Notes: a model not told the origin generated them from the sequence alone. Shown: positions 1-8,280, counted from the stretch's first letter. The stretch is 25,300 nucleotides of DNA from Bacillota bacterium (GCA_023388605.1 JAEWFX010000036.1:1-25300); one strand, 5' to 3'. A program made the numbers and translations.

Positions 1-290
1 TTGTCAGCAGAACGGAAATCCTTGAGCAATTGCTGTACTTCGCCCATATTGGTCATCATCTTAGAACCGTCGAGGCCACCGGGCAAAATTACCATGTCGT
101 AGTCTTCAACTGTTACATCAGACAGCAATTTATCAGCTTTGATCACAATGCCATGATCTCCGACAGTATCCAAAGAGCCTGTGATAGAGACCATATCGAT
201 TTCCAAATCGACACGGCGCATAAGATCCACTACGCTCAAAGCTTCTACTTCTTCATAACCATTGCCGAGCAAAATCAAACTCTTTTTCAT
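1..290 (-). CDS. DJ-1/PfpI family protein, N-terminal part (gene runs off the window)
   Basis: Only the first 96 codons are inside the window; the C-terminal half, including the expected nucleophilic cysteine elbow, lies beyond base 1. The start is the ATG at 290-288, preceded by an AGGAG site. The N-terminus reads as a Rossmann-like beta strand followed by GNGYEEVEAL, in which Glu16 aligns with the conserved Glu18 of human DJ-1. The later DYDMVILPGG (about residues 66-75) is the second family hallmark. DJ-1-like bacterial proteins include protein or metabolite deglycases, chaperone-like proteins and proteins of unknown role, so the biochemical role cannot be fixed. The gene follows pncB by 9 bases on the same strand and is probably the downstream gene of the truA-pncB transcript. 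Confidence 0.85.
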   Translation of the reverse strand, partial: MKKSLILLGNGYEEVEALSVVDLMRRVDLEIDMVSITGSLDTVGDHGIVIKADKLLSDVTVEDYDMVILPGGLDGSKMMTNMGEVQQLLKDFRSAD

Positions 291-299
291 AAAAACTCC

Positions 300-1760
300 T
301 TATCTTTTACGGTGAGCTCTGAGATATTCATCCTTCAGATCCCACAGTTCCTGTGAAAGATCTACATAGTAACCATGGGGATTTTGTTGACGTTTAACAG
401 AATCCCACAACGTCGCCAATTGCTCCTGACAAAAGGCACGAATTTGTTGCAAGCTAGGTGATTGATATATACATCTACCACGCTGATAAATTGGTTTCAG
501 AATTTTTTCACAACGGAAATTAGTGATAGTACTACGTTTCCATGTATATTCAGGATCAAAAATTTCTAAAGGTTTTGTGGGATCTATCTCCTCATGCTCG
601 AGAGTGAGCACATCTGCTAGAGCTGATCCGCTCTCAAGATCATAGATACGCCATATATCTTTGACACCTGGGTTGGTGATTTTGCCAGGGTTTTCAGATA
701 TCTTCATACGCGGCTCTAAGTGTTCGCGATCTGGTCCGATGGCACTGAGTTTGTAGACACCACTGAAGACTGGTTCAGCCTTCGATGTGATCAGACGCTC
801 CCCGACGCCAAAATTATCGATCTGAGCATTCTGATGCAGGAGATCACGTATCAGATATTCATCTATGGAATTGGAAACTGTGATTTGACAATCTTCTAAT
901 CCAGCATCGTCGAGTATTTTACGGGCACGAATGGAGAGATACGCCAAGTCACCAGAGTCGATACGAATGGCTTTTAGACGTTTACCAAGCGGCGTTAAAA
1001 TCTCTTTTTGCACGCGTATAGCATTGGGTATACCGCTGTTTAAGGTATCATAAGTATCCACTAACAGCTGTACATTATCTGGATAAGTTTTGGCATAGGC
1101 AGCAAAAGCTGTATATTCGTCGCTGAAAGACTGCACCCAGCTATGTGCCATAGTGCCCATCACAGGGATATCAAAGATCTTACCTGCCAGTGTACAAGAC
1201 GTGCCTGATACACCGCCGATGTAGGCTGCACGTGCTCCCAGCACAGAAGCATCATAACCCTGGGCACGACGAGCACCGAACTCCATCACTGGACGGCCTT
1301 GTGCTGCACGGACAATGCGCGATGATTTGGTGGCGATCAAACTCTGGTGATTGATGGTCAAGAGCAACATTGTCTCGATCATCTGAGCCTGGATAACTGG
1401 GCCGATCACACGGACGATGGGTTCATGTGGGAAGATGGGCATACCTTCGGGAACTGCCCATACATCGCATTCAAACTTAAAATTTGCTAAGTAGTCGAGA
1501 AAGCGTTGATCAAATATCTGAAAACTCTTCAAATACTCAATATCTGTAGATGTGAATTCCAGATGATTGAGATAGTCGATCATCTGCTCGACGCCAGCCA
1601 TGATCGCAAAACCACCTGTCTCAGGAATAGTGCGAAAAAATAGATCATAGCAAGCTACTTCTTCTGTCTTGTCGTGGTCGAGATATCCTGCAGCCATGGT
1701 TATCTCGTAGAAATCGGTCAGCAAGGTAAAGTTGTTATTGTTATTCCAAATTGTATCCAT
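300..1760 (-). CDS. pncB: Nicotinate phosphoribosyltransferase
   Basis: It makes nicotinate mononucleotide from nicotinate and PRPP in NAD salvage, in the cytosol. The 486-residue protein opens with LLTDFYEITMAAGYL, the family's N-terminal signature, and contains GARRAQGYDASVLGARAAY (about 162-180). GTMAHSWVQSF follows at about 202-212, where His206 is the candidate for the phosphorylated catalytic histidine. IRIDSGDL supplies the phosphoribosyl-binding region. Length fits the Gram-positive type of the family. An in-frame GTG at 1766 is also possible; I chose the ATG at 1760 because the protein then begins at the usual distance from the signature. It overlaps the truA 3' end by 20 bases, implying translational coupling. 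Confidence 0.93.
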   Translation of the reverse strand: MDTIWNNNNNFTLLTDFYEITMAAGYLDHDKTEEVACYDLFFRTIPETGGFAIMAGVEQMIDYLNHLEFTSTDIEYLKSFQIFDQRFLDYLANFKFECDVWAVPEGMPIFPHEPIVRVIGPVIQAQMIETMLLLTINHQSLIATKSSRIVRAAQGRPVMEFGARRAQGYDASVLGARAAYIGGVSGTSCTLAGKIFDIPVMGTMAHSWVQSFSDEYTAFAAYAKTYPDNVQLLVDTYDTLNSGIPNAIRVQKEILTPLGKRLKAIRIDSGDLAYLSIRARKILDDAGLEDCQITVSNSIDEYLIRDLLHQNAQIDNFGVGERLITSKAEPVFSGVYKLSAIGPDREHLEPRMKISENPGKITNPGVKDIWRIYDLESGSALADVLTLEHEEIDPTKPLEIFDPEYTWKRSTITNFRCEKILKPIYQRGRCIYQSPSLQQIRAFCQEQLATLWDSVKRQQNPHGYYVDLSQELWDLKDEYLRAHRKR

Positions 1761-2547
1761 CTTCACTCTCAGTAAAAATCTGTGGTCTATAGATCACACT
1801 TTGTAGAGTCAGACCTTGCGGCGGCATAGTTTTTCCTAGTTTGCGGCGATCCTTTGCCAGCAAAAGCTCAGGTATCTCTGCTGCCTGCAATTTGCCTTGT
1901 CCAACATATATAATCGTCCCTGTTATTATACGCACCATATGATAAAGAAAACCATCTCCTGCTATCCAAAGACGAAAATCTGTACCTCTACGTGTCAATT
2001 CACAACGGTTAATAGTTCTCACCTTAGATTTGACGGGAGTGCCTACGTCGTGTACAGCCGAAAAGTCGTGCTCACCCAAAAATGCGGCTGCAGCTTCACA
2101 CATAGCTGCATAGTCTAGATCACCTGGTACATGTGCAACAAAATTGCGTCTACGTGCAGGTCTGATCATGTGGTTAGAAAAATCATAAGTATAGAGTTTG
2201 CCACAGGCAGAAAAACGCGAATTGAAATCGAGGGGAACTTCCGTACAAGCTTTAACTGCTACACCATCTGGCAGACAGCTATTAAAAGCCAGCGGAACTT
2301 TGTCGATAGGAATCTTTATATCCGTGAAAAAATCCGATACATGGTTCTCAGCGTGGACACCGGCATCAGTGCGACTGCAACCAGTGATAATGATGTTTTC
2401 ACCAGTCAACTCCTGCCAGGCTTCGGCTAAAGTCTGCTGCACGGAATTGGCGTTGGCCTGCATCTGCCACCCATGAAAACAAGAGCCATCATACTCTACG
2501 CAGATGGCTAAATGTCTCGCTCTTGATTTTTGTTCTTCAATGGTCAT
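1741..2547 (-). CDS. truA: tRNA pseudouridine(38-40) synthase TruA
   Basis: It isomerises uridines 38-40 in the anticodon arm of tRNAs. The 268-residue protein has the catalytic motif CSRTDAGVHA, with Asp61 as the nucleophile (Asp60 in E. coli), preceded by YDGSCFHGWQ (about 19-28). The C-terminal GDGFLYHMVRIITG motif is also present. The ATG at 2547-2545 is chosen over the TTG at 2550 because it forms a TGATG junction with the stop codon of the upstream ROK kinase gene, a usual coupling arrangement. In many Firmicutes truA directly follows ecfT; here the cutC-mgl-ROK block lies between them. Confidence 0.95.
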   Translation of the reverse strand: MTIEEQKSRARHLAICVEYDGSCFHGWQMQANANSVQQTLAEAWQELTGENIIITGCSRTDAGVHAENHVSDFFTDIKIPIDKVPLAFNSCLPDGVAVKACTEVPLDFNSRFSACGKLYTYDFSNHMIRPARRRNFVAHVPGDLDYAAMCEAAAAFLGEHDFSAVHDVGTPVKSKVRTINRCELTRRGTDFRLWIAGDGFLYHMVRIITGTIIYVGQGKLQAAEIPELLLAKDRRKLGKTMPPQGLTLQSVIYRPQIFTESEDGYNLE

Positions 2548-3530
2548 CAATTATCCAATCCTTCATCTCGCAAACAATCCATACCGAAGAGAGCTGCACC
2601 GATGATACCGGCATCGTTGCCGAGCAGAGCCCTTGCAAAACGCGGCTTATCTACTTCTTCGAACAAGAAACACTCTTTGAGCGTGGCTTCTTCAATCAAT
2701 TTGATAAAATAATCACCTTCGTTGCTCACACCTCCACCGATCAATACGATCTCTGGCATGAAAGCATTGATCAAATTGGCGATACCTGTACCCAGATAAG
2801 ATACATATTCTCTGACCACCAGTTTGCCGGTCTCGTCACCTTCTTTAGCCGCCTCAAAAGCTGTGCGACCACTGACCTTTCCATTATTCTCAGCGACGAT
2901 ACGGTGCATGCTAGACTCAGGGTGATTTGACATGGTGCGTTGAGTCATATCGATCAATCCTGTGGCTGAAGCGTAGCGCTCAAAACAACCCTTACGACCA
3001 CAAGTACATGGTATGCCATCCTTTACGATAACCATATGGCCTAATTCACTGGCAATGCCGTTGGCCCCAGTGAAAATACGTCCGTCGATGACGACTCCGC
3101 TACCGATACCCGTACCGATAGTGATAGTGATAGATGATTGACAGCCTCTACCAGCACCGACTCTGGTCTCAGCCAGAGCAGCTGCATTGGCATCATTGAC
3201 CACATAGATGGGCAAATCAAAATGTTTTTGTAGCAATTGCCGATATTGCCAATTACGGGCGTATAGATTGCCCGCGAAAACTAAGACACCTTTTTTGTTG
3301 TCTACAGCTCCTGGCGAACCTACAGTTATCTGACTGACTTCTTCACGACTGATCTTTGACGATTTAAGCAAATCATCAACTTGCTGACATATATTGGCTA
3401 TGATCTCTTCGCCGGATAGAGTGCCGGCACAAGTTTTGATGCTGCTCTTAGCTACGATCTCGCCTTCTAGAGTACATATGCCAGCTTTGATATTGGTACC
3501 CCCGACATCAACGCCTATTGCATACTTCAT
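2547..3530 (-). CDS. glcK: ROK-family sugar kinase, probable glucokinase
   Basis: It probably phosphorylates glucose with ATP to glucose 6-phosphate. The 327-residue protein starts MKYAIGVDVGGTNIKAG, whose DVGGTN is the phosphate-binding loop. It carries VNDANAAALAE (catalytic Asp113), the ELGH motif (172-175) and the ROK zinc motif CTCGRKGC with Cys185, Cys187 and Cys192, plus LGNDAGIIGAA near the end. There is no N-terminal winged helix, so it is a kinase rather than a ROK repressor. The ATG at 3530 has a GGGAGG site seven bases upstream; a longer frame would simply translate that site. It sits 95 bases after mglC. MglB-type proteins bind both glucose and galactose and no galactokinase is present, so glucose is the more coherent substrate, although another hexose is possible. 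Confidence 0.88.
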   Translation of the reverse strand: MKYAIGVDVGGTNIKAGICTLEGEIVAKSSIKTCAGTLSGEEIIANICQQVDDLLKSSKISREEVSQITVGSPGAVDNKKGVLVFAGNLYARNWQYRQLLQKHFDLPIYVVNDANAAALAETRVGAGRGCQSSITITIGTGIGSGVVIDGRIFTGANGIASELGHMVIVKDGIPCTCGRKGCFERYASATGLIDMTQRTMSNHPESSMHRIVAENNGKVSGRTAFEAAKEGDETGKLVVREYVSYLGTGIANLINAFMPEIVLIGGGVSNEGDYFIKLIEEATLKECFLFEEVDKPRFARALLGNDAGIIGAALFGMDCLRDEGLDN

Positions 3531-3576
3531 ACTGCCTCCCTGCCCTCTGAGTAAACTATAGTATGTTCTCACATAG

Positions 3577-3610
3577 AGAGACTCCCTGGCAGAAGAACCA
3601 GCGAGTCTCT
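3577..3610 (-). other. Intercistronic hairpin between mglC and the ROK kinase
   Basis: The arms GAGTCTCT (3603-3610) and AGAGACTC (3577-3584) pair perfectly, followed by one G-G mismatch and a further CTGG/CCAG stem, giving a 13-position stem with an 8-base loop. No T-run follows on the minus strand, so it is not a standard terminator. It lies 15 bases after the mglC stop and could stabilise the 3' end of mgl mRNA or attenuate passage into the kinase gene. Confidence 0.6.
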
Positions 3611-3624
3611 TAAATCATACTATC

Positions 3625-4647
3625 TTATTTCTTGCGAATTGACTTCTGAATATCAAATGCGACAGCTATGACGATAACACAACCCTGGAAAACGTAAGTC
3701 ATCTCAGGAGTAATACCTAGGAATTGTAGACAGACCTTCAACAATTCGAAGATCATAACACCTAGTAAGATACCACCGACAGTACCGACACCACCAGATA
3801 CTGAAACACCACCGATAGTAGAAGCTGCGATAGCTTCTAACTCATAACCTGTACCAGCGCTTACCGCTGCTGAACCAGTACGTGCTGTCAGCAAGAAGCC
3901 AGCCAAACCATAGAGCAGACCAGCTAGTGCAAAAATTTTGATCTTAGATCTGCGAGTGTTGACACCTGACACCTCGGCTGCAACTTCATTGCCGCCGATG
4001 GCATACATGTACTTACCGTAGCGAGTGTGGCGATACAGTATCAGCATGATTAAGCCGACCAATAGAGCGACAAAGAAGATATAAGGGACAATTAGTCCTC
4101 CTAATTTGACACCCTGTGTACCAAACTTGATAAAGCCAGGTTGGAAAGCACCGATGGGCTGATTCTTAGACAAAATCTGATTCAGACCATAGATAGCGAT
4201 CTGAGCACCCAAAGTAGCGATGAAGGCCGGAACATTCAAGAAAGAGACAATCAGACCATTGATTATACCGAATATCAAACCGACTACTACAGCAGCTACT
4301 AAGGCAAGTAAAATATGTGAACCAGCTAACTCACTATATATGACATTGGGAGCATCAGCACGTTGCATCATCAAGCCTGTCAACACTGCGGAAATACCTA
4401 CTATACGACCAGCAGAAAGATCTGTGCCGCGGATGATCAAACATCCTGATACACCTAGAGCGATAACAAATCGCACCGAGACATTTTGCAGAACATTGCG
4501 CAGATTACCTAAGCTAGCGAAGTTGTCAGTGACAATGGCCGTATACACCACCATAACCAAGATAACAACTGCCAACGCATTCTGAATGAGCCAAGCTCTA
4601 ATCTGTAGAATCTTACGCTGTTTTGCGACTTCTAATTTATCCGACAT
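3625..4647 (-). CDS. mglC: Galactose/glucose ABC transporter permease MglC
   Basis: This is the membrane-spanning subunit of the MglBAC importer. The 340-residue hydrophobic protein has about eight to ten membrane segments and belongs to the BPD_transp_2 (RbsC/MglC) family. It contains RGTDLSAGRIVGISAVLTGL early, matching the MglC-specific version of the family's DLS-G motif, and YAIGGNEVAAEVSGVN, the cytoplasmic loop that contacts the ATPase. I chose the ATG at 4647 because the GAGGAG site is seven bases before it, whereas the upstream ATG at 4653 is only one base from that site. It overlaps the mglA end by 11 bases. Confidence 0.93.
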   Translation of the reverse strand: MSDKLEVAKQRKILQIRAWLIQNALAVVILVMVVYTAIVTDNFASLGNLRNVLQNVSVRFVIALGVSGCLIIRGTDLSAGRIVGISAVLTGLMMQRADAPNVIYSELAGSHILLALVAAVVVGLIFGIINGLIVSFLNVPAFIATLGAQIAIYGLNQILSKNQPIGAFQPGFIKFGTQGVKLGGLIVPYIFFVALLVGLIMLILYRHTRYGKYMYAIGGNEVAAEVSGVNTRRSKIKIFALAGLLYGLAGFLLTARTGSAAVSAGTGYELEAIAASTIGGVSVSGGVGTVGGILLGVMIFELLKVCLQFLGITPEMTYVFQGCVIVIAVAFDIQKSIRKK

Positions 4648-6208
4648 GGGCATTCTCCTCTATGATTTCTTCCTCTTGCTCCTGTTTAGTCTTAGTAGAA
4701 GATTTATCTATAAACTGAGTAGCTAATTTCATAACTTTTTCTTGAGTAGCTTCCTCGATCGATAGATAACCAGAAATTCTACCTTCACACATAACCATGA
4801 TGCGATCAGACATACCTAGGAGCTCAGCCATCTCAGATGTGATCATGATAATTGATTTTCCAGCTTTAGCGAGATTCAAAATTATCTCGTAAATCTCATA
4901 CTTAGCACCTACATCGATACCTCTGGTAGGTTCATCCAAAATCAAAATATCGGGGCTGTTAGCTAACCAACGCGAAAGAATTACTTTTTGTTGGTTACCA
5001 CCTGACAAATTTTGAATTTGCGTTTTTTGGTTAGGTGTCTTGATACGCAGGGCTTTAATACTTTCGTCGACAACTTTGGCGATCTCTTTGAGATTAAGTA
5101 ATCCTACTTTGGAAACATAGTGATCGACAGATGAGATAGCCACGTTATCTGCTATTGACAAAACGCCAAAAATACCAGAACCACGACGATCTTCGGTAAC
5201 TAAGGCGATGCCGCTACGTATGGCGTCTTGAGGTTTCTTTATCTTAACCTCTTTGCCTAACACTGTTGTCTTGCCGTGTGGTAGAACAGATCTCAGTCCA
5301 TAGATAGCTTCCATCAGCTCAGTTCGCTGAGCACCGACTAGACCTCCAACACCGAGAATTTCTCCACGTCTCAATTCGAAACTACAGTCTTGAAAAGAAA
5401 GTACCGAGGGAGAACTATAGTCTTCTACCTTAAGTACTACTTCATCAGTGGCGTGAGATGTATGAACGGGGAATTGATTGGTCAACTCACGTCCAACCAT
5501 GTACTTGATGATTTCATCGGTAGTTATTTTCTTAGCATCATAAGTGCCGACGTACTGACCATCACGCATGATGGTTACATCATCTGCTATCTCTAAGATC
5601 TCAGCCATCTTATGAGAGATATAGATAATAGCTACACCTTGAGCACAGAGATCTCTGATAATCTTGAATAATTTTTCCACCTCAGAAGATGTCAGGGATG
5701 AGGTGGGCTCGTCCATGATGACAACCTTAGCCTTCTGAGAGATGGCTTTAGCGATCTCAACTGATTGTTGCTGAGAAATAGTAAGTTCACCGAGCAGAGT
5801 ATTCGGCGGTAAGTGCAGACCTACAATATCTAAATATTCTTTGGTCTCTTGATTGATTTTGGCGTGATCTACTAAACCATTTTTCATCGGATAACGACCG
5901 AGAAATAGGTTTTCAGCGATAGTCATCATCGGTATGGGTTGCAACTCCTGATGAATCATCGAAATTCCCATGTCGATAGCCTGTTTAGAATCACGACAAT
6001 CTATACTTTTACCTTCAAGTAAAATGTCGCCAGCATCCTTGTGATAAATACCGAACAAACATTTCATCAATGTGGATTTACCAGCACCGTTCTCACCCAT
6101 CAAGGCGTGGACAGTACCCTTGCGCAGAGTCAGATTTACACCATCTAAAGCTCTGACACCAGGAAAGGACTTGACAATGTTCTTCATCTCTAAAACAACG
6201 TCTTGCAT
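4637..6208 (-). CDS. mglA: Galactose/glucose ABC transporter ATPase MglA (double ABC domain)
   Basis: It energises MglC at the cytoplasmic face of the membrane. The 523-residue protein has two ABC halves. The first has the Walker A GENGAGKST near residue 40, a LTISQQQ signature region and DEPTSSL. The second has a degenerate P-loop region (GVGGLVGAQRTE), an intact LSGGNQQKV signature and DEPTRGIDVGA, which is the usual asymmetry of sugar importers of this class. The C-terminal tail is rich in Glu and Lys. The start at 6208 has a GAGGGG site; a longer open frame upstream would read through the intercistronic hairpin. It shares a 31-base exact stretch over Walker A with the fucose ATPase gene at 15002-15032. 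Confidence 0.94.
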   Translation of the reverse strand: MQDVVLEMKNIVKSFPGVRALDGVNLTLRKGTVHALMGENGAGKSTLMKCLFGIYHKDAGDILLEGKSIDCRDSKQAIDMGISMIHQELQPIPMMTIAENLFLGRYPMKNGLVDHAKINQETKEYLDIVGLHLPPNTLLGELTISQQQSVEIAKAISQKAKVVIMDEPTSSLTSSEVEKLFKIIRDLCAQGVAIIYISHKMAEILEIADDVTIMRDGQYVGTYDAKKITTDEIIKYMVGRELTNQFPVHTSHATDEVVLKVEDYSSPSVLSFQDCSFELRRGEILGVGGLVGAQRTELMEAIYGLRSVLPHGKTTVLGKEVKIKKPQDAIRSGIALVTEDRRGSGIFGVLSIADNVAISSVDHYVSKVGLLNLKEIAKVVDESIKALRIKTPNQKTQIQNLSGGNQQKVILSRWLANSPDILILDEPTRGIDVGAKYEIYEIILNLAKAGKSIIMITSEMAELLGMSDRIMVMCEGRISGYLSIEEATQEKVMKLATQFIDKSSTKTKQEQEEEIIEENAHVG

Positions 6209-6230
6209 CTGGTCCCCTCTCTTAACATAA

Positions 6231-6260
6231 GAGGGACGCTGAGCTTCCTCAGCGTCCCTC
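6231..6260 (-). other. Perfect 13-bp hairpin between mglB and mglA
   Basis: GAGGGACGCTGAG (6231-6243) and its exact complement (6248-6260) enclose a 4-base loop. On the minus strand the hairpin is followed by TTATGTTAAG rather than a T-run, so complete termination is unlikely. In binding-protein-dependent operons such structures after the binding-protein gene commonly protect the upstream message or partly reduce downstream expression, giving more binding protein than ATPase and permease. That role is inferred here. Confidence 0.75.
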
Positions 6261-6299
6261 AGAGTTACACTCAACAAAAGTATCTTTACTTAATTACAA

Positions 6300-7421
6300 T
6301 TATTTGCCGTAAGTTTCTTCGATACGTTTGGTGTATTCTTCGATGGTTTCGGGTCTGGGATCAACGCGTTTTACGTTGGCATCTTCAGCCTTAGTTACTT
6401 TTACATAGTCATGCCAGTAGTAAGGAGCGACATCCTCACCCTTGAGCAATTTGACTGCTACTTCAGCTGCAGTGTGGCTTTGGTTGAAGAAATCGTTTTT
6501 GACGGTACCAGTGAATTTACCTTGACCGATCAACTCGACGACTTCGTCCAGAGCATCGACACCGACGATGTAGATGTCTTCGTTGACTTTACGGCCGGCG
6601 GCTTCGATAGCATTGAGAGCACCCTTAGCCATACCGTCGTTGTTGGAGAAGATAACCTCTAAATCGTTGCCATATTGAGTCAGAGCATTGGCTGCGATCT
6701 CTTGACCTTTGGCTTCGTCCCAGTTACCACGTTGTGCTTCACCTAAGATCTGTACAGGGATAGATTTCTCTAAGGTCTCGACTGAGTACTGAGTACGTTG
6801 CTCAGCATCGACGTTACCAGCATCACCCATGATCATGATGTAGCTGACTTTACCATCACCGTTGATATCACCCTTGTTGGGCAGATCAGCGATGATCTCA
6901 CCTTGATAAACACCTGATTGACGTGCGTCGACGCCGACATAGGTGGTTTTACCAGGCCATAACTCCATGGTTGAAGTCTCACGAGGTTCACGGTTGATCA
7001 GAACGATGGGGATATTTGCACCCTGAGCACTGGTGATAATCTGATCGGCAGCGGTCGGATCGACTAAGTTAGCGATGATCAGATTCTTGCCCTGAGTAAT
7101 GAATGTTTCTAACTGTTGGGTCTGAGTGGTCTGATCGTTCTTACCATCTTGGAACTCGACATTGTAGGTGTTGCCATCCTGCTCACCGAGCTCTTTGAAA
7201 TACTTTTCTAACTCAGTGCGATACAGAGTCATGAAGTTGTCATTGTATTGGTAGATGGCTACGCCGATTTCAAATGTTTGACCCTCGCCGGCAGGAGCGT
7301 CAGCCTGACCTTGAGTGGCACCTTCGGTTGCTTTGGTGTCACCTGACTTTGAGCAGCTCACTAAACTGATAATCATCAGTGCTGCCATTAAAATCACGAG
7401 AGCTTTTTTGAAGTTTTTCAT
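6300..7421 (-). CDS. mglB: Galactose/glucose-binding lipoprotein MglB
   Basis: It captures sugar outside the membrane and delivers it to MglAC. The 373-residue protein has a signal peptide with lipobox LVSC (lipid-modified Cys23) and an acidic, Ala-rich linker. The binding domain starts at about 51 with IGVAIYQYNDNFM. By comparison with E. coli MglB, the sugar-contacting residues Asp61, Phe63, Asn118, Asp205 and Arg209, a tryptophan in RGNWDEA, and later Asn and Asp residues (SNND, GVDAL, KND) are kept. The position of E. coli His152 is Asn203. A calcium-loop motif DINGDGKVS lies at 185-193, and the later calcium-ligand glutamate is also kept (LEVIFSNND). The start at 7421 has a strong AGGAGG site. 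Confidence 0.95.
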   Translation of the reverse strand: MKNFKKALVILMAALMIISLVSCSKSGDTKATEGATQGQADAPAGEGQTFEIGVAIYQYNDNFMTLYRTELEKYFKELGEQDGNTYNVEFQDGKNDQTTQTQQLETFITQGKNLIIANLVDPTAADQIITSAQGANIPIVLINREPRETSTMELWPGKTTYVGVDARQSGVYQGEIIADLPNKGDINGDGKVSYIMIMGDAGNVDAEQRTQYSVETLEKSIPVQILGEAQRGNWDEAKGQEIAANALTQYGNDLEVIFSNNDGMAKGALNAIEAAGRKVNEDIYIVGVDALDEVVELIGQGKFTGTVKNDFFNQSHTAAEVAVKLLKGEDVAPYYWHDYVKVTKAEDANVKRVDPRPETIEEYTKRIEETYGK

Positions 7422-7439
7422 GTGCTTCCTCCTATAACA

Positions 7440-7488
7440 ATGCACATCAAACAAATATTTTAGATTTTAAGTTCTTTGATATGTGCAT
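7440..7488. promoter_or_regulatory. Inverted pair of ATGCACAT octamers upstream of mglB (candidate operator)
   Basis: ATGCACATCAAA (7440-7451) faces TTTGATATGTGCAT (7475-7488), an inverted repeat with AT-rich sequence between. On the minus strand that AT-rich interval contains TAAAAT-like possible -10 elements, so the boxes would flank an mglB promoter. The same octamer is in the deoR promoter at 19175-19182. A regulator-binding role is inferred from symmetry and recurrence; the arms could also pair in RNA as a long-looped stem. Confidence 0.5.
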
Positions 7489-7515
7489 TTTGCATTAAAC
7501 ATAATAACAGAAGAT

Positions 7516-8280
7516 CTAGTTTTCTGACAATTTGTCTAAAACTTCTTTGGCAGATTTAATTAAATCGACATCTGTGACAAAACGAGAATATTCCGAAGCG
7601 ATAGGGAGACCCATGGGAACGGTATCCTTGCGTAATCGCATCGGACCATCGACCTCAACCTTACCTGAGAGATGGAACTGGTGTAAGCCTGTAAAATTTG
7701 CTAACTCTTCGATATTCTGGTGATTGACACCGCTTCCCACCAATAAGTTGATGCGTCCAGCTGCCTGCTCAGCTAATTTCTTGATAGTCTGTGCTCCATC
7801 GATCGCCTTGGCCTCACCGCCTGAGGTCAAAATCATATCGAAACCGAGCTCGATAATCGTCTCTAAAGATTTACTGAGATCGCGTGAAACATCGAAGGCG
7901 CGGTGGAATACTTTTTCCATATCACCAGCTTCAGCGATACATTGCTCCATCAATTCACGATCTACCTCACCCTCAGGAGTGAGCGCACCGATCACGATGC
8001 CATGTGCTCCTAATTCCCGACATTCACGTACAGCGGCGATCAATTCTTCTCGCTCATAGTCATCAAAACAGAAATCACCAAAACGTGGTCTCAACAGCAC
8101 ATTGGTGGGTATATTCAGTTCCATGACTTGTTGAATAAGAGTTTTGCTGGGAGTCATACCGCCTAGAATCAAGTGGGCGGCCAATTCGAATCGGTCTGCT
8201 CCACCTTCTTTAGCAGCTTTGGCAGATACAAGAGAATCTACACAACACTCTAAGATATAATCGGTCAAAATCAATTCCAT
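7516..8280 (-). CDS. cutC: CutC family TIM-barrel protein
   Basis: The 254-residue protein matches the CutC family: ECCVDSLVSAKAAKEGGADRFEL near the N-terminus, LLRPRFGDFCFDDYE at about 62-77, then FHRAFDVSRD and ILTSGGEAKAI. CutC was named for copper homeostasis in E. coli, but direct evidence for a copper role is weak and the fold is that of a TIM-barrel enzyme. Here it is the gene immediately upstream of mglB, in a sugar-uptake context. The annotated ATG has its AAGG directly adjacent, which is poor spacing; the TTG two codons later has better spacing, so the true start may be at 8274. A possible -10 (TAAAAT, 8304-8309) lies upstream without a convincing -35. Confidence 0.88.
   Translation of the reverse strand: MELILTDYILECCVDSLVSAKAAKEGGADRFELAAHLILGGMTPSKTLIQQVMELNIPTNVLLRPRFGDFCFDDYEREELIAAVRECRELGAHGIVIGALTPEGEVDRELMEQCIAEAGDMEKVFHRAFDVSRDLSKSLETIIELGFDMILTSGGEAKAIDGAQTIKKLAEQAAGRINLLVGSGVNHQNIEELANFTGLHQFHLSGKVEVDGPMRLRKDTVPMGLPIASEYSRFVTDVDLIKSAKEVLDKLSEN

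Noticed and set aside
30..356. Plus-strand open frame of 108 codons opposite the DJ-1 and pncB genes
   Set aside because: It is antisense to well-supported genes, lacks a ribosome site and has no recognisable protein features.
2523..2930. Plus-strand open frame of 135 codons opposite the ROK kinase
   Set aside because: The minus-strand frame encodes complete ROK motifs; the antisense frame is a codon-bias shadow.
6231..6260. Rho-independent terminator at the mglB-mglA hairpin
   Set aside because: The stem is strong but no T-run follows, and mglA and mglC must be expressed with mglB; listed as an intercistronic hairpin instead.
6209..6277. Longer N-terminus for MglA
   Set aside because: The extension would translate the intercistronic hairpin and ribosome site; family members start at the ATG at 6208.
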